A program made the translations under genes and the position numbers. The notes beneath the pieces are model-generated. The model searched no databases. It was not told the origin of the DNA and worked only from the letters and a program-made list of their open reading frames with translations. This document shows, piece by piece, positions 61,145 to 64,000 of a DNA stretch of 64,000 nucleotides (the stretch's first letter is position 1; each line of letters starts with the position of its first letter). Origin of the DNA: a bacterium (lineage in GTDB: Bacteria; Sumerlaeota; Sumerlaeia; SLMS01; JAHLLQ01); contig JAHLLQ010000001.1 in NCBI GenBank assembly GCA_020444065.1, positions 124,001 to 188,000 of the forward strand, read 5' to 3'.

Positions 61145-62819
61145 AGGGGACACGAACTTCTACGATTGAAACCCACCGATCGCCTTCTGGGGTATCAAGG
61201 CTCTGAACAATCTTTGCCGCTACATCTCCAATGCTCAATGGGGCAACTGGAGGCCACGGAGATTGGGGCGCGACAACCCAGATGCGTCCGTGAAGATCGG
61301 TGGGGATGTCTGCATCCGAACGCGTCGCGGATAATGCGAGCGTCTCGAACTTGAAGGTTGGGGAATTGAGAATCCAGTCCGGCACGATGATCATTTCCGG
61401 CGCGTCATCTGCTGAACGAAGTGCCCGTGCCAGTTCGGCAAAGGTATTGTTGAATTCGTGATCGGTCGCCGGATGGTCCGGCCAGGTTCGGAAGTAGCGC
61501 AGCATCTCCCCCGCTGCGAACCATGCGAGGAATACGAGGAGGATGCCCGCGGCCAGGTGCCGATTTGTTCGGGTCTCTGCGAAGGCAAGGATGGCCTCGA
61601 GACCCAGCGCCAAGACGGCTGCCACGGCAGGAGTCAGAAGCAGCAGTCGCAGCATATTCGGCGCGCCGAACGAGAGAACCGATGCGAGCGACCCCACGAT
61701 AAGCCAGACGATCAGAAAGGCCTCCGGCCATTGTCGGCGCCAGGCTCGTTTGCAGGCGACCGCGAATCCGAAGTAGAAGAGAAGTCCGGTGACAATATCG
61801 AAAACGGGGATGCCTGTGCCGTGGGGATCCATCTCGGGGGCACCGGAACGCTTCCGATCAATCCAACGCGCTGCGGAGTCGGGTCCGTCCGAAGACCAGA
61901 GAATGCTCTGCACGAACCGCGGTGGCCCAGGGATGTTGTGCTTGCCAACGTGATCGCCTCGAAAGGCCGGCATGAGCGCAACATCGCGCGCCTGCCGAGC
62001 AATCCGCGCCCAACCCTCAGGCCCTTGGCTGATTAACGAGACTTCCTTCTCGCGTCCACTGAAGTGCTCGGGATTCGCGATGTAGTCGATGCCGAGCGGA
62101 AGAAAAACAATGATCGCGGCCAGAATCCCCGCAACGGATGCGCGCCGGCTGCAGTGGGCGCCATCTACTTTGAGCTTCCAGACAATTCCAAGAACGATCC
62201 CAATCAGCGCAGCAACGACAAACAGTCGCATCGACAGGTACGTGTACAGCGACAGACTGAGCAGGGCTCCCGTAGCAATCGCATCGAGGAGCTTGCGCTT
62301 CCTGATTGTCCGATACAGAAAGCCTGTGATCAGCGCCGCAAAGAACGGCGTCAGAATCGTTCGGAAAGCCAGGCGGGAGAAATGAACATGCCAACGCATG
62401 AACGAGAACACACAAGCAGTGGTGAGCGCATCCCGCGGCCCCATGAATTGTCGCGACATCCACCAGACCGCCGGGATTGTCAGCGTGCCGATCGCTGCGC
62501 TGACGGCTCGAATTGCCGTCGCATTGGGCCCGCCGACCAGAATGCCGATCGCCTCGAGATACATGTACAGCGGCTCGCGGGGGTGCCCTTCCGTCATGAA
62601 GAAGATCGGGAATCCATGACCGTGAATGACCCCCCATGCATCGAGTCCATTGATCGCCTCGTCGTACCACAAGCCCGGCGGCAGGACATCAAGATGCCAG
62701 AAACGCAGGAGCCCTCCCACGAGTGTGATCACAGCAAGCGCGATCCACTCCCAACGGGCGATCGGGGGCGGTGTGGCGGTTGGCGAATTTCGTGGCTCGT
62801 CCGTCTTCATGCCCGGCAC
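61143..62819 (-). CDS. GT39/PMT-like membrane glycosyltransferase
   Basis: A 558-residue protein with about 11 membrane helices. The first periplasmic loop has GLLRFWHLDVLPPGLWYDEAING, the Asp-Glu catalytic motif of PMT/ArnT-type GT-C enzymes, followed by EGHPREPLYMYLEAI, and an ArnT-like pattern of helices. It uses a polyprenyl-phosphate sugar to glycosylate a protein or lipid outside the inner membrane. The broken gene at 14854 belongs to the same broad class. It converges on the two-repeat secreted protein. Confidence 0.85.
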   Translation of the reverse strand: MPGMKTDEPRNSPTATPPPIARWEWIALAVITLVGGLLRFWHLDVLPPGLWYDEAINGLDAWGVIHGHGFPIFFMTEGHPREPLYMYLEAIGILVGGPNATAIRAVSAAIGTLTIPAVWWMSRQFMGPRDALTTACVFSFMRWHVHFSRLAFRTILTPFFAALITGFLYRTIRKRKLLDAIATGALLSLSLYTYLSMRLFVVAALIGIVLGIVWKLKVDGAHCSRRASVAGILAAIIVFLPLGIDYIANPEHFSGREKEVSLISQGPEGWARIARQARDVALMPAFRGDHVGKHNIPGPPRFVQSILWSSDGPDSAARWIDRKRSGAPEMDPHGTGIPVFDIVTGLLFYFGFAVACKRAWRRQWPEAFLIVWLIVGSLASVLSFGAPNMLRLLLLTPAVAAVLALGLEAILAFAETRTNRHLAAGILLVFLAWFAAGEMLRYFRTWPDHPATDHEFNNTFAELARALRSADDAPEMIIVPDWILNSPTFKFETLALSATRSDADIPTDLHGRIWVVAPQSPWPPVAPLSIGDVAAKIVQSLDTPEGDRWVSIVEVRVP

Positions 62820-62862
62820 TATGAGGAGACGGGCGAACGAGGGAAATCGGAAATGTGAGAGG

Positions 62863-64000
62863 TCAGTGCAAACTTGCGCGGTAACTCTGCAACGCAGCGT
62901 TCAGTTCGTCGATTGTAATGATCCCATTCCCATCCAGGTCGGAGGACAGTGGAGCAGAACGAAGACCGCGAAATGCCAGAACGGTTTGATTGAACTCTGA
63001 GAGCACGACTTCTCCGTCACCATTCTGATCTCCGGCCAAAGCTGCAATCAAAGTGAGTCTCGTCGCCCCATAGGATGGAATCAGGTAGAGATTCCCACCA
63101 AGATTGCTCCCGAGGATGCTGGAATGAGAGCCCGAGTGGGAGCTGTACGTTGCGACCGTGAATTCATCGCCTGAAGCTGGCACGAAGCCATCGATGACTT
63201 GGACATGCAGGTTTCCGGCGAAGCCCGCGTTCCCTGTGATTGCCATCAAGTCGTGCTCGAGCCCGGGAACGTAGCCGCCGATCTCGATTTCGAGTGCCGA
63301 CGCTGCAGTTTCCGAGTAATCCCCGTCCACTGTCAGAGTTCCCGCTGACAAGCCTGGCGCCGCAGTTCCTCCTGCAAGCTCGAGAGTTCCCTGGACATTA
63401 CCATTCCCGCCAATTGTGCCGCCTTGGATCAGGAGGCTTCCAGCAGGAGCGACCACAGCCCCTTCCACGAGCATCGAACCTGATTCTTGAGTGGCTCCAG
63501 CCCCGACAAACTCAAGGACTCCGGCGGAAGAGACCTGCAGCACGCCCGCGTTCACGAATCCTTCAGCGCCCGGCTGAACGGTCATCGTCCCCCAATCGAC
63601 GACGATCTGCCCTTCGTTCCGGAAGCCGCCCGCACCATGAAGGATTGCCCCGTTGCCCTGGATCCGATGAGAGGATGACTGAGTCAGGATGGCTCCAGGG
63701 GCGGCATCAATGCTCATGCCTCCGTCCATCAGGATTTCTCCGAGGCCATCGAGCGTTTGAGTCGCGTTTGCCAGCGTCAAACCCGTGAGTCCGGACATCA
63801 TCAGTGTGCCATTGTTTGTAACGCCACCATCGAGAACCAGCGTTCCCCCATCCGGGACTTCATTGGTGATCTCCAGTGCTACGGAGTTGAGAGTTGCGCT
63901 CGTGAACCGGCCTCCATTGGCGATCACACCTCCTGCAACGATAGCATAGATATTAGCCGGCCCATCGATAGTTCCCGAGTTGTTATCGATGGTGCCCTCC
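62863..64000 (-). CDS. Surface beta-helix-like protein with C-terminal EF-hand pair (5' end outside window)
   Basis: The frame stays open past the right edge, so only the last 378 residues or so are seen. The body has repeated beta-strand units (GGTLVLDGGVTNNGTLMMSG, GAGGFRNEGQIVVDW, LTVDGDYSETAASALEIEIGGY) as in autotransporter passenger/large adhesin proteins. The C-terminus has two canonical EF-hand loops, DQNGDGEVVLSE and DLDGNGIITIDE, and ends LH. It is likely a cell-surface or secreted protein with Ca-dependent folding. No membrane barrel is seen. Confidence 0.82.
   Translation of the reverse strand, partial: EGTIDNNSGTIDGPANIYAIVAGGVIANGGRFTSATLNSVALEITNEVPDGGTLVLDGGVTNNGTLMMSGLTGLTLANATQTLDGLGEILMDGGMSIDAAPGAILTQSSSHRIQGNGAILHGAGGFRNEGQIVVDWGTMTVQPGAEGFVNAGVLQVSSAGVLEFVGAGATQESGSMLVEGAVVAPAGSLLIQGGTIGGNGNVQGTLELAGGTAAPGLSAGTLTVDGDYSETAASALEIEIGGYVPGLEHDLMAITGNAGFAGNLHVQVIDGFVPASGDEFTVATYSSHSGSHSSILGSNLGGNLYLIPSYGATRLTLIAALAGDQNGDGEVVLSEFNQTVLAFRGLRSAPLSSDLDGNGIITIDELNAALQSYRASLH

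Overview
The window is about 64 kb of high-GC bacterial chromosome with densely packed genes. The organism is diderm and makes lipid A: a bamA-skp-lpxC-fabZ-lpxI block, lipoproteins, a LolA-like lipoprotein next to an RND exporter, and many signal-peptide proteins show this. Its energy and carbon genes suggest an anaerobe or facultative anaerobe: a four-subunit 2-oxoacid:ferredoxin oxidoreductase and a membrane pyrophosphatase. The mix of secreted EF-hand/dockerin-type proteins, pseudopilin-like proteins ending in DPTNG motifs, and GT-C glycosyltransferases resembles uncultured phyla such as Sumerlaeota or Hydrogenedentota. That placement is an impression from gene content, not a result. No rRNA, tRNA, CRISPR array, phage or transposase was found.

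Layout. 1-2.6 kb: the end of a beta-lactamase-like hydrolase, a hexapeptide acyltransferase, an unknown gene and a MinD-like ATPase. 2.6-5.3 kb: the ferredoxin oxidoreductase operon (delta, alpha, beta, gamma), with a terminator-like hairpin after the delta subunit. 5.5-6.9 kb: a membrane-anchored pseudokinase. 6.9-10.1 kb: a translationally coupled metal (probably zinc) ABC importer operon led by a ribbon-helix-helix/zinc-ribbon regulator with its own palindromic operator. 10.2-12.4 kb: the pyrophosphatase. 12.8-16.6 kb: a C4 zinc-ribbon coiled-coil protein, a repeat lipoprotein and a broken GT-C glycosyltransferase. 16.5-21.4 kb: a secreted M14 carboxypeptidase, a helical-repeat protein, two pseudopilin-like paralogues separated by a duplicated intergenic repeat, and a MazG-like protein. 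21.5-23.9 kb: the agmatine-to-putrescine route. 23.9-31.3 kb: gluconokinase, a cyclic-diphosphoglycerate-synthase-like protein, a CAP protein, the RND/LolA pair and a third pseudopilin-like gene.

31.6-34.8 kb holds poorly known genes. 34.9-43.8 kb is the outer-membrane block: bamA, skp-like, lpxC, fabZ, lpxI, then glnD and a Sua5-type tsaC, mostly overlapping or nearly so. 43.9-49.9 kb: a secreted M43 metalloprotease with three PPC domains, a dockerin-like surface protein and a cyclophilin-FKBP fusion foldase. 50-51.1 kb: a YqjD/YqjE/YqjK-like stress-membrane trio. 51.2-55.7 kb: polysaccharide initiation and extension genes (WecA/TagO-like, SDR, WcaJ-like, GT4). 55.8-57.5 kb: queA plus a queuosine-precursor transporter. 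57.5-64 kb: a NupC-like nucleoside transporter with an FN3-like tail, a two-repeat secreted protein, a GT39-like glycosyltransferase and the end of a large surface protein with EF-hands.

The most interesting signals are: a shared C-terminal W-[MQ]-x-[YH] ending on three unrelated secreted proteins; paired LacI-type operators between the nucleoside transporter and a secreted protein; the zinc-ribbon regulator with its palindromic site; the intra-operon terminator in the oxidoreductase operon; and several unusual fusions.
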